Below are positions 9,864 through 19,071 of a stretch of DNA of 64,000 bases, in pieces. A program made the translations under genes and the position numbers. Within the stretch, counting starts at the first letter, position 1, and each line of letters begins with the position of its first letter. A model generated the notes under the pieces. It ran no database searches. It saw nothing but the letters and a program-made list of their open reading frames with translations, and had not been told where the DNA came from. The stretch comes from Aphanocapsa sp. GSE-SYN-MK-11-07L (GTDB lineage Bacteria; Cyanobacteriota; Cyanobacteriia; Thermosynechococcales; Thermosynechococcaceae): the NCBI GenBank assembly GCA_019359715.1, contig JAHHGS010000080.1, forward strand, positions 1 to 64,000. The letters are read 5' to 3'.

Positions 9864-10028
9864 GACAATTTTTAGTAAAGCGGCTGAAGATCATTGAGCC
9901 AAACCGGCCCGCAGGAGAGCAGTCGGCTTAGCTTCATCATATCCAAAAGCGGGATCAGTTTTAGCGAAAGACTACAGTTAGCTGCTCTAGCCAATGAGAT
10001 CAAGATGCGACGATTAAGCGCAGAGCGC

Positions 10029-11543
10029 CTAAGCGCTAACCGGCTGCTCTAAGCTCAACTTGGTGCGTTTGATCGGCTCAGGAATGGCGATCGGATACTT
10101 ACCCGTAAAGCAAGCGGTACAGAAGCTATTGGTGTCTTCTTGAGTCGCCTCTAACATGCCTTGCCAGCTCAAGTAGCTGAGCGAGTCAACGCCAATTTGC
10201 TCGGCAATCTCCTCAACTGATTTGGTGGCAGCAATCAACTGATCTTGACTGTCGGTGTCAATGCCATAGAAGCAGGGATGAGTGACAGGGGGTGACGAAA
10301 TTCGCATGTGAACTTCGATCGCCCCAGCATCGCGCAGGGCTTTGACAATTTTGCGGCTGGTTGTGCCGCGGACAATCGAATCATCGACGATCACAATCCT
10401 TTTGCCAGCTAGGACATCCTTCAGCGGGTTGAGCTTCATCTTGATGCCAGATTCCCGCATCGCTTGGGTGGGCTGAATAAAGGTGCGCCCAACATAGCGG
10501 TTTTTGATCAGACCTTCAGCGTAGGGAATCCCAGAAGCTTGAGAAAACCCGATCGCGGCTGGAATACCTGAATCTGGGACAGCAATCACAATGTCTGCTT
10601 CCGTCGGGGCCTCGATGGCTAAGCGCTTGCCCAAGCGCATCCGATAGCTGTAGAGGCTTTCCCCCTCCATTTGGCTATCGGGGCGGGCAAAATAAATCAT
10701 TTCAAAAATGCACAGCTTGCGCTCAGGTTTGGGGGCCCAATGAAACGAAGCCATCCCCTTGTCGGTGATCCAGACTAATTCACCGGGTTCGACATCGCGC
10801 AGGTACTCAGCCCCAATAATGTCGAGGGCGCAGGTTTCCGAGGCCAGCACGTAGCGGGGCGTGGTTTGCCCTTCTTCGATCAGCAAGCCAATCACCAGCG
10901 GGCGGATGCCGTTGGGGTCACGGATGCCCATTAGCCCGTCCGGCGTGCCAATCACAAAGCTAAAGGCACCTTGGCAGCGCTGACAGGCTGAGATCGCTCC
11001 TTCCAGCCAGTCTTTACCAGTAGCCACTTCTTGGGCGATCGCCCAGGCTACTAGCTCTGAGTCAGTGGTGCTGAGCAAATTGCAGTCCTGCTGCAAAACT
11101 TGTTCCCGCAGGGCAGGAGTATTGACCAAGTTGCCGTTGTGAGCAAGAGCCAGTGCCCCTAACCGCGTTTCCACTACCACTGGCTGTGCATTCACAACCC
11201 GGCTGGAACCCGTGGTGGAGTAACGCGTGTGCCCGACCGAGAGATTACCGGGCAATTGGGTCAAAGTGGTCTGGTCAAAAACTTGCGAAACTAGCCCCAT
11301 GTCTTTGTGGACGTGTAACTTAGCACCGTCAAAGGTAGCGATCCCAGCCGATTCTTGTCCACGGTGCTGAAGGGCGTAGAGGCCGAAATAAGTCAAATTA
11401 GAAACTTCTGCGCCCGGTGCATAAACGCCAAACACACCGCAGGCTTCTTCCGGCTTGTCTCCAGGTTCATCGAACTGATCGTTACAGCGACTCTCCGGGT
11501 TAGAGGTTGAAAACAGGGAAGGGTCGGAAGAGTGAGGAAACAT
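10029..11543 (-). CDS. purF: amidophosphoribosyltransferase PurF
   Basis: First committed step of purine synthesis: transfers glutamine amide nitrogen to PRPP. The 504-residue protein has a 34-residue leader before CGVFGVYAPG, whose Cys35 becomes the N-terminal nucleophile after processing of the propeptide. The glutaminase half contains GHTRYSTTGSS and HNGNLVN; the phosphoribosyltransferase half contains the PRPP loop VIVDDSIVRGTT. A cysteine set in the C-terminal part (CTACFTGKYP and others) fits the iron-sulphur form of the enzyme. It follows purL by 55 bases on the same strand, indicating a purL-purF operon. Confidence 0.97.
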   Translation of the reverse strand: MFPHSSDPSLFSTSNPESRCNDQFDEPGDKPEEACGVFGVYAPGAEVSNLTYFGLYALQHRGQESAGIATFDGAKLHVHKDMGLVSQVFDQTTLTQLPGNLSVGHTRYSTTGSSRVVNAQPVVVETRLGALALAHNGNLVNTPALREQVLQQDCNLLSTTDSELVAWAIAQEVATGKDWLEGAISACQRCQGAFSFVIGTPDGLMGIRDPNGIRPLVIGLLIEEGQTTPRYVLASETCALDIIGAEYLRDVEPGELVWITDKGMASFHWAPKPERKLCIFEMIYFARPDSQMEGESLYSYRMRLGKRLAIEAPTEADIVIAVPDSGIPAAIGFSQASGIPYAEGLIKNRYVGRTFIQPTQAMRESGIKMKLNPLKDVLAGKRIVIVDDSIVRGTTSRKIVKALRDAGAIEVHMRISSPPVTHPCFYGIDTDSQDQLIAATKSVEEIAEQIGVDSLSYLSWQGMLEATQEDTNSFCTACFTGKYPIAIPEPIKRTKLSLEQPVSA

Positions 11544-11598
11544 GCGGGGAAATTGCTCCTAAAAGTTGTTTGTTTTCCAGCCAGATCGTTCAATTCGC

Positions 11599-13983
11599 CT
11601 ATTTAGCCATCATTTGACTGACGATAGCTTCACCCCAACATTCACGAATGACATTAATCTTAACCTTAATTAACGATAGGTTATCGGAGGTCAAAAGTTC
11701 CAAATCTTCACTTTTTGCTGTTACTCGCCCGATCGCCTGCCAATACCCTGCTAAATGCGTTTGCAAATAGGATTCCCACAAGCTTTGAAATTGTGACTCC
11801 ACCGAAAGGCAAATTCTGGCTCCCCCTTCCCCAAACAAAATCTGATCCCAGCGTTGGCTTGTGTCCGCAATGACCGACAGATGAATCTCCGCTCCCCGAT
11901 CGCCGCTGATACAGGATTCAGCTAGAGCGATCGCCAGCCCCCCTTCGGCGCAGTCGTGGGCAGAATGCACCCAACCCTGCTCGATGCCATGCCGACAAGC
12001 GGCCTGAACTTGTTGTTCTAGAGCTAAATCGACTAGGGGCGGCATCCCTGCCACCGTATTGTGAATCACAGCCAAATATTCTGAGCCGCCCAGCGTAACT
12101 TGCCCTTGGTGTGTTGGATCAAGATTTTCATTGCCAACCGGAATACCCAGCAGATAAATTAAATCGCCGCTTGCCTGCCAGCCTTGCCCACAAATTCGCT
12201 CCAAATCGGGAACTAACCCCACCATCCCCACGACTGGGGTTGGATAAATTGGCTGGGGCTTGCCTGCGGCATCTAAAGTTTCATTGTAGAGAGAAACATT
12301 GCCGCCCGTCACCGGGGTAGCTAAGGCCCGACAGGCATCCGCTAAGCCACGACAGGCTTCGGCTAGCTGCCAGTAGCCAATTGGGTTTTCAGGACTGCCA
12401 AAATTGAGGTTGTCTGTCACGGCTAGGGGTTGCGCTCCGACACAGCTCAGGTTGCGGGCGGCTTCTGCCACGGCTGCTTTGGCCCCTTCGTAGGGATGCA
12501 GGTAGACGTAGCGGGGGTTGCAATCAACGGTGGCGGCCACGCCTGATTCTATTCTATCGGTTTGCTCTGGCTCAGATTTAGCTCCTTCCAGGGGGCGGAG
12601 CCGAATCACGGCTGCATCAGCCCTGCCTGGCAGCAGCACCGTGTTGTTTTGGACTTGGTGGTCATACTGACGGTAAATCCAGCTTTTCGAGGCGATCGTT
12701 GGCGAGGCTAAGAGCTGACAAAGCACCTGATTCCAAGAGATCAGGTTGCCCGCTAGGTCAATGCCAGCCTGGCTGCAAGCGGGCAGCAACTGGCTCGTCC
12801 ATGCCCAAGCCTGCTGAGCATAATCTGGCGGTGATTCTGGCAGGTCACGGTAATAAATCGGCGTATTTTCAGCCAGGGCGAGGGCGGGAATTTCGGCGGC
12901 AATTTTCCCCTGCCAGCGAATTCTAACCACGGGTTCAGCCAACACCGTGCCAGCCACAACAGCATGCAGCCCCCAACGCTCAAAAATCTCAATTAATTCC
13001 TGCTCCCGCCCTTTGTGAGCAACAAACAGCATCCGCTCTTGCGACTCTGAAAGTAAATACTCGTAGGGCACCATGCCGGTTTCGCGGACCGGGATTAAAT
13101 CGAGGTCGAGGTCAATCCCGACCCCGCCTTTGGCAGCCATTTCTGAGGTAGAGCAAGTGATGCCAGCCGCTCCCATGTCTTGGGCGGCCACGACAGCCCC
13201 AGTTTTAAAGGCTTCTAGGCAGGCTTCAATCAAAGATTTTTCCAGAAACGGATCACCGACTTGGACGGCGGGGCGATCGCTAACCGACTCGGCGCTCAAC
13301 TCAGCACTGGCAAAGCTGGCTCCCTTCATCCCATCCCGCCCGGTGGTAGAACCGACATACAAAACCGGATTGCCAATCCCGGCCGCCCCCGATTTAACAA
13401 TGTCTGGGGTTTCCATTAATCCCAGCGCCATCGCATTCACTAGCGGGTTGCCGTTGTAGGCAGGGTCAAAGTAAACCTCACCCCCAACCGTCGGCACTCC
13501 AACTGCATTCCCGTAGTGGCTGATTCCAGCCACTACGCCGCTAAACAGGCGACGGGTGCGAACATCAGCTAAAGAGCCAAACCGGAGTGAGTTGAGAATG
13601 GCGATCGGGCGGGCCCCCATCGTGAAAATATCCCGCAGGATGCCGCCGACACCGGTGGCTGCGCCCTGAAATGGCTCGACAGCCGAGGGATGGTTGTGGG
13701 ATTCAATCTTAAAGGCTAGGCGCAGCCCATTGCCGAGATCCACCACGCCCGCATTTTCGCCTGGCCCAACCAAGACGCGATCGCCCTCGGTTGGAAATTG
13801 CTTCAGCAACGGGCGGGAGTTTTTATAGCAGCAGTGCTCTGACCACATCACCCCAAACATGCCCAGTTCGGCTCGATTGGGGTGCCTTCCCAGCCGATGG
13901 ACAATTTCTGCGTATTCCTCTGGCTTCAGCCCCTCTGAGGCGAGATCTTCTAGAGAAAACGGGCCGGTGGCGATCGCAGTCAT
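11599..13983 (-). CDS. purL: phosphoribosylformylglycinamidine synthase subunit PurL
   Basis: ATPase/synthetase subunit of FGAM synthase (fourth step of purine synthesis), working with PurS and PurQ, which are not in the window. The protein is about 794 residues and of the small PurL type: it contains [15 protein letters not shown] near the N-terminus, [10 protein letters not shown], an ATP-binding [14 protein letters not shown], and a second AIRS-like half with [10 protein letters not shown] and HDCAEGGLA. No glutaminase domain is fused. ATG at 13983 (MTAIATGPF) is preferred to the in-frame ATG at 14013. Upstream of purF, 55 bases apart. Confidence 0.96.
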   Translation of the reverse strand: MTAIATGPFSLEDLASEGLKPEEYAEIVHRLGRHPNRAELGMFGVMWSEHCCYKNSRPLLKQFPTEGDRVLVGPGENAGVVDLGNGLRLAFKIESHNHPSAVEPFQGAATGVGGILRDIFTMGARPIAILNSLRFGSLADVRTRRLFSGVVAGISHYGNAVGVPTVGGEVYFDPAYNGNPLVNAMALGLMETPDIVKSGAAGIGNPVLYVGSTTGRDGMKGASFASAELSAESVSDRPAVQVGDPFLEKSLIEACLEAFKTGAVVAAQDMGAAGITCSTSEMAAKGGVGIDLDLDLIPVRETGMVPYEYLLSESQERMLFVAHKGREQELIEIFERWGLHAVVAGTVLAEPVVRIRWQGKIAAEIPALALAENTPIYYRDLPESPPDYAQQAWAWTSQLLPACSQAGIDLAGNLISWNQVLCQLLASPTIASKSWIYRQYDHQVQNNTVLLPGRADAAVIRLRPLEGAKSEPEQTDRIESGVAATVDCNPRYVYLHPYEGAKAAVAEAARNLSCVGAQPLAVTDNLNFGSPENPIGYWQLAEACRGLADACRALATPVTGGNVSLYNETLDAAGKPQPIYPTPVVGMVGLVPDLERICGQGWQASGDLIYLLGIPVGNENLDPTHQGQVTLGGSEYLAVIHNTVAGMPPLVDLALEQQVQAACRHGIEQGWVHSAHDCAEGGLAIALAESCISGDRGAEIHLSVIADTSQRWDQILFGEGGARICLSVESQFQSLWESYLQTHLAGYWQAIGRVTAKSEDLELLTSDNLSLIKVKINVIRECWGEAIVSQMMAK

Positions 13984-14120
13984 AGATCTGTGAGCAGACA
14001 CAATAGGCTTCAATTCTACCGGGATTTGTCTGGATGAGGACGACGACCCGAATTAAAATCCTGCTCTATGATTTAGGTGGATTCCAGCTTGAGCAATAAA
14101 CCTTTTGCCTGAATCTTGGG

Positions 14121-14246
14121 CAGCCCCCTAAATCCCCCAATGCTGGGGGACTTTAGACCCAGTTCCCCCGTTCGGCTGAGGGCCCTTCGGCTTGAGCTCA
14201 GGTCGAAAGCTCACGTCGAAGCCCAACGTTGGGGGGCTAGGGGGCA
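14121..14246. repeat. nested palindromic intergenic repeat
   Basis: Outer arms GCCCCCTAAATCCCCCAA (from 14122) and TTGGGGGGCTAGGGGGC (to 14245) are near-perfect inverted copies. The sequence between them includes CCCAATGCTGGGGGAC and CCCAGTTCCCCC, the pattern of a small G/C-run palindrome scattered through many cyanobacterial genomes. A second, TTCGGCTGAG...TCGAAGCCC type segment (about 14168-14223) sits inside it, as if one repeat landed in another. It separates purL from fni and artificially lengthens the fni open frame. Confidence 0.75.
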
Positions 14247-14277
14247 AAAAATTTCGTTTTGCCAGAGGATTTATATT

Positions 14278-15336
14278 GTGGAACTTGCTGCTGTCACTGA
14301 AACTGAGGCCCGCAAGGCTGATCACCTCAAAATCTGTTTGGACGAAAACGTGCAGTGCAACGAAGTAACGCACGGACTCAATCGCTATCGGTTTACGCAT
14401 ACTTGCCTGCCAGAAATTGACTTTCAAGATATTCGGCTGACGACTGATTTTTTAGGCAAGTCTCTGGGCGCACCGCTGCTGATTTCTTCGATGACGGGCG
14501 GTACAGAATTAGCAAGGGTGATCAATCAGCGCTTAGCAACCGTGGCTCAGCACTATCAGATTGCGATGGGGGTAGGTTCCCAGCGGGTGGCGGTAGAGAA
14601 TCCCGATCTGGCCAAAACCTTTAGCGTGCGATCGCAGGCCCCCGATATTCTTCTGCTGGCCAATGTCGGTGCGGTGCAGCTCAACTATGGTTACGGTCTA
14701 GCCGAATGCCAGCGGATGGTTGACCTGCTGGAAGCCGATGCCTTAATTTTGCACATCAACCCGCTGCAAGAGTGCGTGCAAACCCGTGGCGACACCAACT
14801 TTCGAGGGCTACTGCCGAAAATTGCCCAACTCTGCCGGGATTTACCTGTACCCGTGATTGCCAAGGAAGTCGGGAATGGGATTGCTGCCCCGATCGCCAC
14901 CAAGTTAATCGAGGCAGGTGTAGCGGCGATCGATGTGGCAGGGGCCGGTGGCACTTCCTGGGCCAAAGTCGAATCAGAACGGGCCACCGATGCCCGGCAG
15001 CGCCGTCTGGGGCAAACTTTCGCCGACTGGGGCTTACCGACGGCGGACTGTATTACTGCGATTCGGTCTGTGAACCCTCAAATCCCCCTAATTGCCTCTG
15101 GCGGTTTACGAAATGGCCTAGAAGTAGCCAAGGCGATCGCCCTCGGAGCCGATTTAGCGGGTTTAGCCTGGCCCTTTCTACAAGCCGCCCACGACTCAGA
15201 AGAGAGCCTCTACGAACTGGTAGATGTCCTAATCGCCGAAATTTCCACTGTTCTTTTTTGCACCGGGCAGACCACTCTGTCTGACTTAAAAGCAGCCAAC
15301 TGCCTTCTCCTCGAACCTATTAACCCGGCAATGTAA
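14278..15336 (+). CDS. fni: type 2 isopentenyl-diphosphate delta-isomerase
   Basis: FMN- and NADPH-dependent enzyme interconverting isopentenyl and dimethylallyl diphosphate, the branch point to carotenoids, phytol and quinone side chains. GTG at 14278 gives 352 residues, the usual family length, beginning with the conserved [14 protein letters not shown]. Seen motifs: [15 protein letters not shown] (FMN/phosphate), an NPLQE block, [17 protein letters not shown] and ASGGLRNG of the TIM barrel. The frame opens at 14116, but that part is translation of the palindromic repeat and is rejected. The last codons form one arm of a 16-bp inverted repeat. Confidence 0.94.
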   Translation: MELAAVTETEARKADHLKICLDENVQCNEVTHGLNRYRFTHTCLPEIDFQDIRLTTDFLGKSLGAPLLISSMTGGTELARVINQRLATVAQHYQIAMGVGSQRVAVENPDLAKTFSVRSQAPDILLLANVGAVQLNYGYGLAECQRMVDLLEADALILHINPLQECVQTRGDTNFRGLLPKIAQLCRDLPVPVIAKEVGNGIAAPIATKLIEAGVAAIDVAGAGGTSWAKVESERATDARQRRLGQTFADWGLPTADCITAIRSVNPQIPLIASGGLRNGLEVAKAIALGADLAGLAWPFLQAAHDSEESLYELVDVLIAEISTVLFCTGQTTLSDLKAANCLLLEPINPAM

Positions 15337-15411
15337 GTTTTTATCCAAAATCACCAGTTCTCAAGTGTTATCGCCTAAAAAATGCAAGATCAATGATTGC
15401 CGGGTTAATAG
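15317..15411. repeat. 16-bp perfect inverted repeat across the end of fni
   Basis: CTATTAACCCGGCAAT (15317-15332, last sense codons of fni) and ATTGCCGGGTTAATAG (15396-15411) are perfect reverse complements separated by 63 bases. The arm sequence is not GC-rich and no T-run follows, so it is not a standard terminator. The interior contains CTCAAGTG and TTATCGCC without further symmetry. Confidence 0.7.
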
Positions 15412-15557
15412 ATCAGGGTGCTAATCTACTCACAACTCACTTTGAGTACCTAAATCTTCGTGGAACACTCCTAATCATTGTCAATGGCGATCGCCGTTGG
15501 GCAATGAAACTGCTGGTTTAGCAATGCCACAATAGTCTTAGAAAGTAGGTGAAGCTC

Positions 15558-15998
15558 ATGCAGACCACGACCCTCTACGAGCAAGACTTTTATGCCTGGA
15601 CTCAGCACCAGGTTGAATTGCTGCGCTCTGGCCAGTGGGGGCAAGTGGATATTGAGAACTTGGTTGAGGAGATTGAAGCGTTGGGCAGGCAAGAGCGTCA
15701 GGAGCTTCGTAATCGCTTGGGGGTGCTCTTGGGACATCTGCTCAAGTGGCGCTATCAACCGGAAGCGCGGTCTAAAAGTTGGGCTGCAACTGTTCAGGAG
15801 CAACGGCGTGAAATTCAAGACCTCTTAGAGGATAACCCTAGCTTGAAGCCATACTTAGCCGAAGCGATGACCAAGGGGTATCGAAAAGGACTGGATTTAG
15901 TCAACCGCGAAACCCCCCTTGATCCCAAGCTGCTCCCTCAAGAATGCCCATTCTCAGAAGCTGAGATTTTTGAGCAGACAGTCGAGTTAGAGTCGTAA
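15558..15998 (+). CDS. DUF29 family protein (copy 1)
   Basis: A 146-residue protein of the DUF29 family, abundant in cyanobacteria and of unknown biochemical function. The family hallmarks are visible: LYEQDFYAWTQHQVELLR near the start, DIENLVEEIEALGR, the very conserved LLGHLLKWRYQPE (about 70-82) and CPFSEAEIF near the end. The fold is probably all-helical and soluble. ATG at 15558 follows AGGTGA; the GTG at 15549 is rejected. A second copy, roughly two-thirds identical, lies in opposite orientation at 17276-17716, and both share a conserved leader (TGCCACAATAG...GGTGAAGC). Confidence 0.85.
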   Translation: MQTTTLYEQDFYAWTQHQVELLRSGQWGQVDIENLVEEIEALGRQERQELRNRLGVLLGHLLKWRYQPEARSKSWAATVQEQRREIQDLLEDNPSLKPYLAEAMTKGYRKGLDLVNRETPLDPKLLPQECPFSEAEIFEQTVELES

Positions 15999-16167
15999 CC
16001 ATCATTCTCTGCTGATCGCAATAAACTCAACGTCTAGCTCAGCGATCGCGGATGACCAAGCGGCTCGATATGATAAAACGCTCCATTTCGACCTCAATTT
16101 GCAGACCTGCACGGGCAAAGGGTCACGAAGGGTACTCTAAGCTATAACCCCTTTCAACTCATAGCTC

Positions 16168-16357
16168 ATGAAGCTGAAGTTCTGGCTTATTTTTCTACTG
16201 GCGCTGCTGTCTGGATGTGCTAGAGATTTGTCCAAGATTGAAGATGGATCGTACACAGATGCAGAAATCCAAATGATGATTCAGCAACTGGAAGGCAAAG
16301 GTTGCTACTGGGATAACTTTGGATACACGGTTGGGTGGCTTGATCGCTGGATCACAA
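16168..16357 (+). pseudogene. truncated lipoprotein gene, interrupted by an insertion sequence
   Basis: The ATG at 16168 starts a signal peptide with a lipobox (LALLSGC, Cys at 17), followed by a helical EIQMMIQQLEGKGC segment and a YTVGWLDRW motif. After about 63 residues the frame runs into the insertion element at 16358, so what follows to 16887 is element sequence read out of frame. The lost C-terminus is not found on the far side of the element, where the DUF29 gene begins immediately. Likely a small outer- or inner-membrane-anchored protein in the intact state; family not recognised. Confidence 0.6.
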
Positions 16358-16414
16358 TAGACCTCTTGCAAAAGTGTAAAAAAAGTGTAGAAGTAGGTGA
16401 AGGAGGCAAAACCG

Positions 16415-16792
16415 ATGACCTACGAACAGATCCAACATCTACCCCCCGACGCGTTCAAGCGGTACTGTGGGGTACACCCAAAAACCTTTCAAGTCATGCT
16501 GAGCATCCTCGAAGCCACAGCGCTGCGGAAACGCAAACCGGGGCGTCCCTCGAAGTTGAGTCTAGCGAATCAGTTGTTGATGACCTTGCAGTACTGGCGA
16601 GAATATTGGACGTACTTTCACCTGGCACAAGGATGGGGCATCAACGAATCGACCGCTTATCGCATCATTATCAATGTGGAAACAGCGCTCGTGCAGTCTG
16701 GGCGATTCAGTCTGCCGGGCAAGAAACAGCTCTATCGCAGCGACCCAGCCTTGGAGGTGGTGGTGGTCGATGTGGAACGCCAACCCCGGTAG
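16415..16792 (+). CDS. IS5/IS427 transposase, N-terminal frame (orfA)
   Basis: Encodes 125 residues with the helix-turn-helix half of the transposase (MTYEQIQHLPPDAFKRYCG, WGINESTAYRII) and the first catalytic Asp in ALEVVVVD (residue 119). After GATGTG the expected TETP-like text is garbled: frame 2 reads ERQPR then TAG at 16790, while the neighbouring frame reads TPTPVERPKK from 16774. This points to a net loss of one base (or four) around 16772-16777 relative to relatives. The stop therefore looks accidental rather than a designed orfA end. Confidence 0.8.
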   Translation: MTYEQIQHLPPDAFKRYCGVHPKTFQVMLSILEATALRKRKPGRPSKLSLANQLLMTLQYWREYWTYFHLAQGWGINESTAYRIIINVETALVQSGRFSLPGKKQLYRSDPALEVVVVDVERQPR

Positions 16793-16802
16793 AGCGCCCG
16801 AA

Positions 16803-17261
16803 AAAAAACAGCGACAATCCTATTCAGGCCAAAAGAAACGTCACACCCTCAAATCGCAAGTCGCGCTCAATCCTGTCACGGGCCTGAGTATCTGTACGGC
16901 ATTTGCCAAGGGAAGAGGGCATGATTTTCGCCGGTTCAAACAGACCCGTCTGCCGTTGCCTGTGGAACTCAAAGTTCTAGCTGACAAGGGGTATCAAGGC
17001 CTTCTTAAGCTCCATCCGAACAGTCAAACCCCAAAAAAGAAGCCCAAAGGCGGGGGCTTATCCCCCGCAGATAAACGCGATAATCGGGGATTAGCCCGGC
17101 GGCGGGTGTTCATTGAGCAGGTCAACCGTTGCTTAAAGATTTGGCGCATCTTGTCGGAACGCGACCGCAATCGGCGGCGGCGCTTTGGCTTGCGCTTCAA
17201 TCTGATCGCCGGACTCTACAACTTTGAACTCACTCAGCGATCGCCAGAGGCAGCAATATGA
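16803..17261 (+). CDS. IS5/IS427 transposase, C-terminal DDE frame (orfB)
   Basis: From the A8 run at 16801-16808 the third frame reads KKQRQSYSGQKKRHTLK and continues to TGA at 17259. It carries the second catalytic Asp in VLADKGYQG and the Glu in RRVFIEQVNRCLKIW, the DDE_Tnp_4 arrangement. There is no own ribosome site; expression would need -1 slippage on the A-run, which is a normal mechanism in IS elements of this group. Because the upstream frame is separately damaged, slippage at the A-run alone would not connect it to orfA. Confidence 0.75.
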   Translation, partial: KKQRQSYSGQKKRHTLKSQVALNPVTGLSICTAFAKGRGHDFRRFKQTRLPLPVELKVLADKGYQGLLKLHPNSQTPKKKPKGGGLSPADKRDNRGLARRRVFIEQVNRCLKIWRILSERDRNRRRRFGLRFNLIAGLYNFELTQRSPEAAI

Positions 17262-17275
17262 CTTTTGCAAGAGGT

Positions 17276-17716
17276 CTACTCATTCAGTTCAACGGGCGAC
17301 TCGAAGATTTCAGCTTCGGAAAAAGGGCAGGCTTGTGGAAGTTGTCTAGAGTCGAGGGGTGTTTCGATATCGATCAGATTTAACCCCGTTTGATATCCAA
17401 TCTCAATTGCCTCGCTCAGATAGGGCTTTAAGCTCGGATTTTCTTGGAGGTGGCGCTGAATCTGCTGGCGCTGCTCTCGGATTGTCCCCGTCCAGCTTTT
17501 GGATCTCGCTTCGGGCTGATAGTGCCATTTCAGGAGATGCCCCAATAGTACACCGAGGCGATTACGAAGCTCCTGACGCTGTTGCTTACCCAACGAATCC
17601 AACTCCTCAATCAAATTCTCAATGTCCACCTGATTCCACTGCTGAGCTTTCAGCAATTCAACTTGCTGCTGCGTCCAGGCATAGAAATCTTGGTCATAGA
17701 GAGTTGTGGCTTGCAT
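17276..17716 (-). CDS. DUF29 family protein (copy 2)
   Basis: Paralogue of the gene at 15558-15998 in opposite orientation: LYDQDFYAWTQQQVELLK, DIENLIEELDSLGK, LLGHLLKWHYQPE and CPFSEAEIF are kept, with most differences in the middle and the last third. ATG at 17716 follows GGTGAAGC, the same leader as copy 1, and is preferred to the upstream in-frame codon at 17725. The stop codon TAG at 17276-17278 is created at the insertion-sequence boundary; without the element the frame would run on, antisense through the lipoprotein remnant. Length still matches copy 1. Function unknown. Confidence 0.83.
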   Translation of the reverse strand: MQATTLYDQDFYAWTQQQVELLKAQQWNQVDIENLIEELDSLGKQQRQELRNRLGVLLGHLLKWHYQPEARSKSWTGTIREQRQQIQRHLQENPSLKPYLSEAIEIGYQTGLNLIDIETPLDSRQLPQACPFSEAEIFESPVELNE

Positions 17717-17838
17717 GGGCTTCACCGGACTAACTGAGCCTATTGTGGCATTTGGAGCAAATTAGCGATCGCAATCACCTAGAGGTGAAGTGTTTAAGTA
17801 AATCAAAGGCGTAATCATCAAACGTCATCTTGCTCTAT

Positions 17839-19032
17839 TCAATTTCCTACATCTGTCACTCGCCAACTGAGTTTTAGATTAAACCAGAAATTCCAAACGG
17901 TAACCAGCGCGATCGCAATTAGATTGGCCAAATATCGGTTTAATCCAAGGACATTAAAGAGTAGGTTTAGAATTACGACATTTATGGTTAATCCAGCCAG
18001 ACAAATCAGATTGAACTTGATTAGACGCTTGAGTCGCTGACGCTTCCCAGGTTGTCTGCGGGAAATATCACCAAAAGTCCAGAAATCATTCCAGAGAAAA
18101 TTATTAATGATCGCTAACTCAGCAGCAATAATCTTACTTCGAGTAAGTGGCAAATGAAGAGTGGTGGGGTCGCTGAGTAAGTATAGAAAACCCATATCTA
18201 CAAATACCCCACTAAATCCCACTAAACAAAACTGAATGAATCGTGCCGACAGGAAAAGCCGCAATCTCAACAAATGTTGAATGTATTCCACATATTGTTT
18301 CCACGTGACCTTACTTTCCCCAGCTCTTCGCTCCTGAAATACGTAACCTACTTCAGAAATCCAGGGAAATCTTCCGCGAGCCACCGCTTCAATCAGAATT
18401 TTGTAACCAACCGGACTGAGTCTCCTATTCGCGATCGCGCTCCGGCGAATCATAAAATAGCCACTCATTGGGTCAGAAAGGCGACTAATCACTTCCGGGA
18501 GAATGAGTAACCCCAGCATCTGTGCCCCCCGGGATAGGAAGCGCCGGATCAAACTCCACTCACTAACCCCTCCCCCGTCCGCATTGCGGCTTGCGACTGC
18601 TAAATCTGCACCGCGTTGCATTTGCTGCCAAAGGCTTAATAAGACCTCGGGTGGATGTTGTAAATCTGCATCAATAACCCCTAAAATCTCTCCCCTTGCA
18701 ACTTGCCATCCCCGAATAACCGCTGTTGAGAGTCCCTTTTCGGCTACACGTCGCATTACTTGGAGCTGGGGATAATCGGGAAGCAATGCTTGCGCCAATT
18801 TCCAAGTTTGATCAGGACTATCATCATCGACAACGATTAATTCATAAGCTTCTGGGAGGATGCCATCAAGCAATTCCGTCAAAACAGCAATGACTTTCTG
18901 AATATTCATTCCTTCGTTATAAGTTGGAAGAATCAAAGAAAATCTAATCAAAGAACTATTTGAAATGTTTGATAAGACTTCTAAACAGCCTAGAGGAGTA
19001 GGCAGCAGAGCATTAGGTTCGTTAATATCCAT
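17839..19032 (-). CDS. dolichol-phosphate-mannose-synthase-like GT2 glycosyltransferase with GtrA domain
   Basis: The 397-residue protein joins a GT-A fold transferase (about 28-255; LPTYNEGMNI, VVDDDSPDQTW, VIDADLQHPPEVL) to a four-helix GtrA-like membrane domain (about 260-395). Such fusions transfer a sugar from a nucleotide donor to polyprenyl phosphate and help flip it across the membrane. The neighbouring upstream gene, 39 bases away on the same strand, encodes a GT39/ArnT-like protein that uses polyprenyl-phosphate sugars, so the two form a coherent donor-plus-transferase pair. The first 25 residues before RFSLILPTYN are variable. Sugar and acceptor cannot be read from sequence. Confidence 0.88.
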   Translation of the reverse strand: MDINEPNALLPTPLGCLEVLSNISNSSLIRFSLILPTYNEGMNIQKVIAVLTELLDGILPEAYELIVVDDDSPDQTWKLAQALLPDYPQLQVMRRVAEKGLSTAVIRGWQVARGEILGVIDADLQHPPEVLLSLWQQMQRGADLAVASRNADGGGVSEWSLIRRFLSRGAQMLGLLILPEVISRLSDPMSGYFMIRRSAIANRRLSPVGYKILIEAVARGRFPWISEVGYVFQERRAGESKVTWKQYVEYIQHLLRLRLFLSARFIQFCLVGFSGVFVDMGFLYLLSDPTTLHLPLTRSKIIAAELAIINNFLWNDFWTFGDISRRQPGKRQRLKRLIKFNLICLAGLTINVVILNLLFNVLGLNRYLANLIAIALVTVWNFWFNLKLSWRVTDVGN

Positions 19033-19071
19033 TGACCAATTCCATAAAAGTTAAAAACGCAATAGTTTTTC

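Larger units (their letters stand above)
16358..17278 (+). mobile_element. insertion sequence, IS5 family (IS427-like), about 0.92 kb
   Basis: Perfect 18-bp terminal inverted repeats TAGACCTCTTGCAAAAGT (16358-16375) and its complement (17261-17278). The outer TA may be the target duplication, so the core is 16360-17276. Two overlapping transposase frames lie inside, as in the IS427 group. The AGGAGG site at 16401-16406 precedes the first ATG (16415). Two frame changes are needed to read a complete transposase, so this copy is probably defective or at best needs recoding. It lies between a truncated lipoprotein gene and DUF29 copy 2, whose TAG stop is made of the element's last base plus TA. 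Confidence 0.9.

Noticed and set aside
14116-14277. N-terminal extension of the isopentenyl-diphosphate isomerase
   Set aside because: The extra 54 codons are translation of the nested palindromic repeat; the family begins at the GTG at 14278.
16168-16887. 240-codon continuous frame starting at the lipoprotein gene
   Set aside because: After 16357 it reads insertion-sequence DNA out of the transposase frames except for a short bridging piece; not a real protein.
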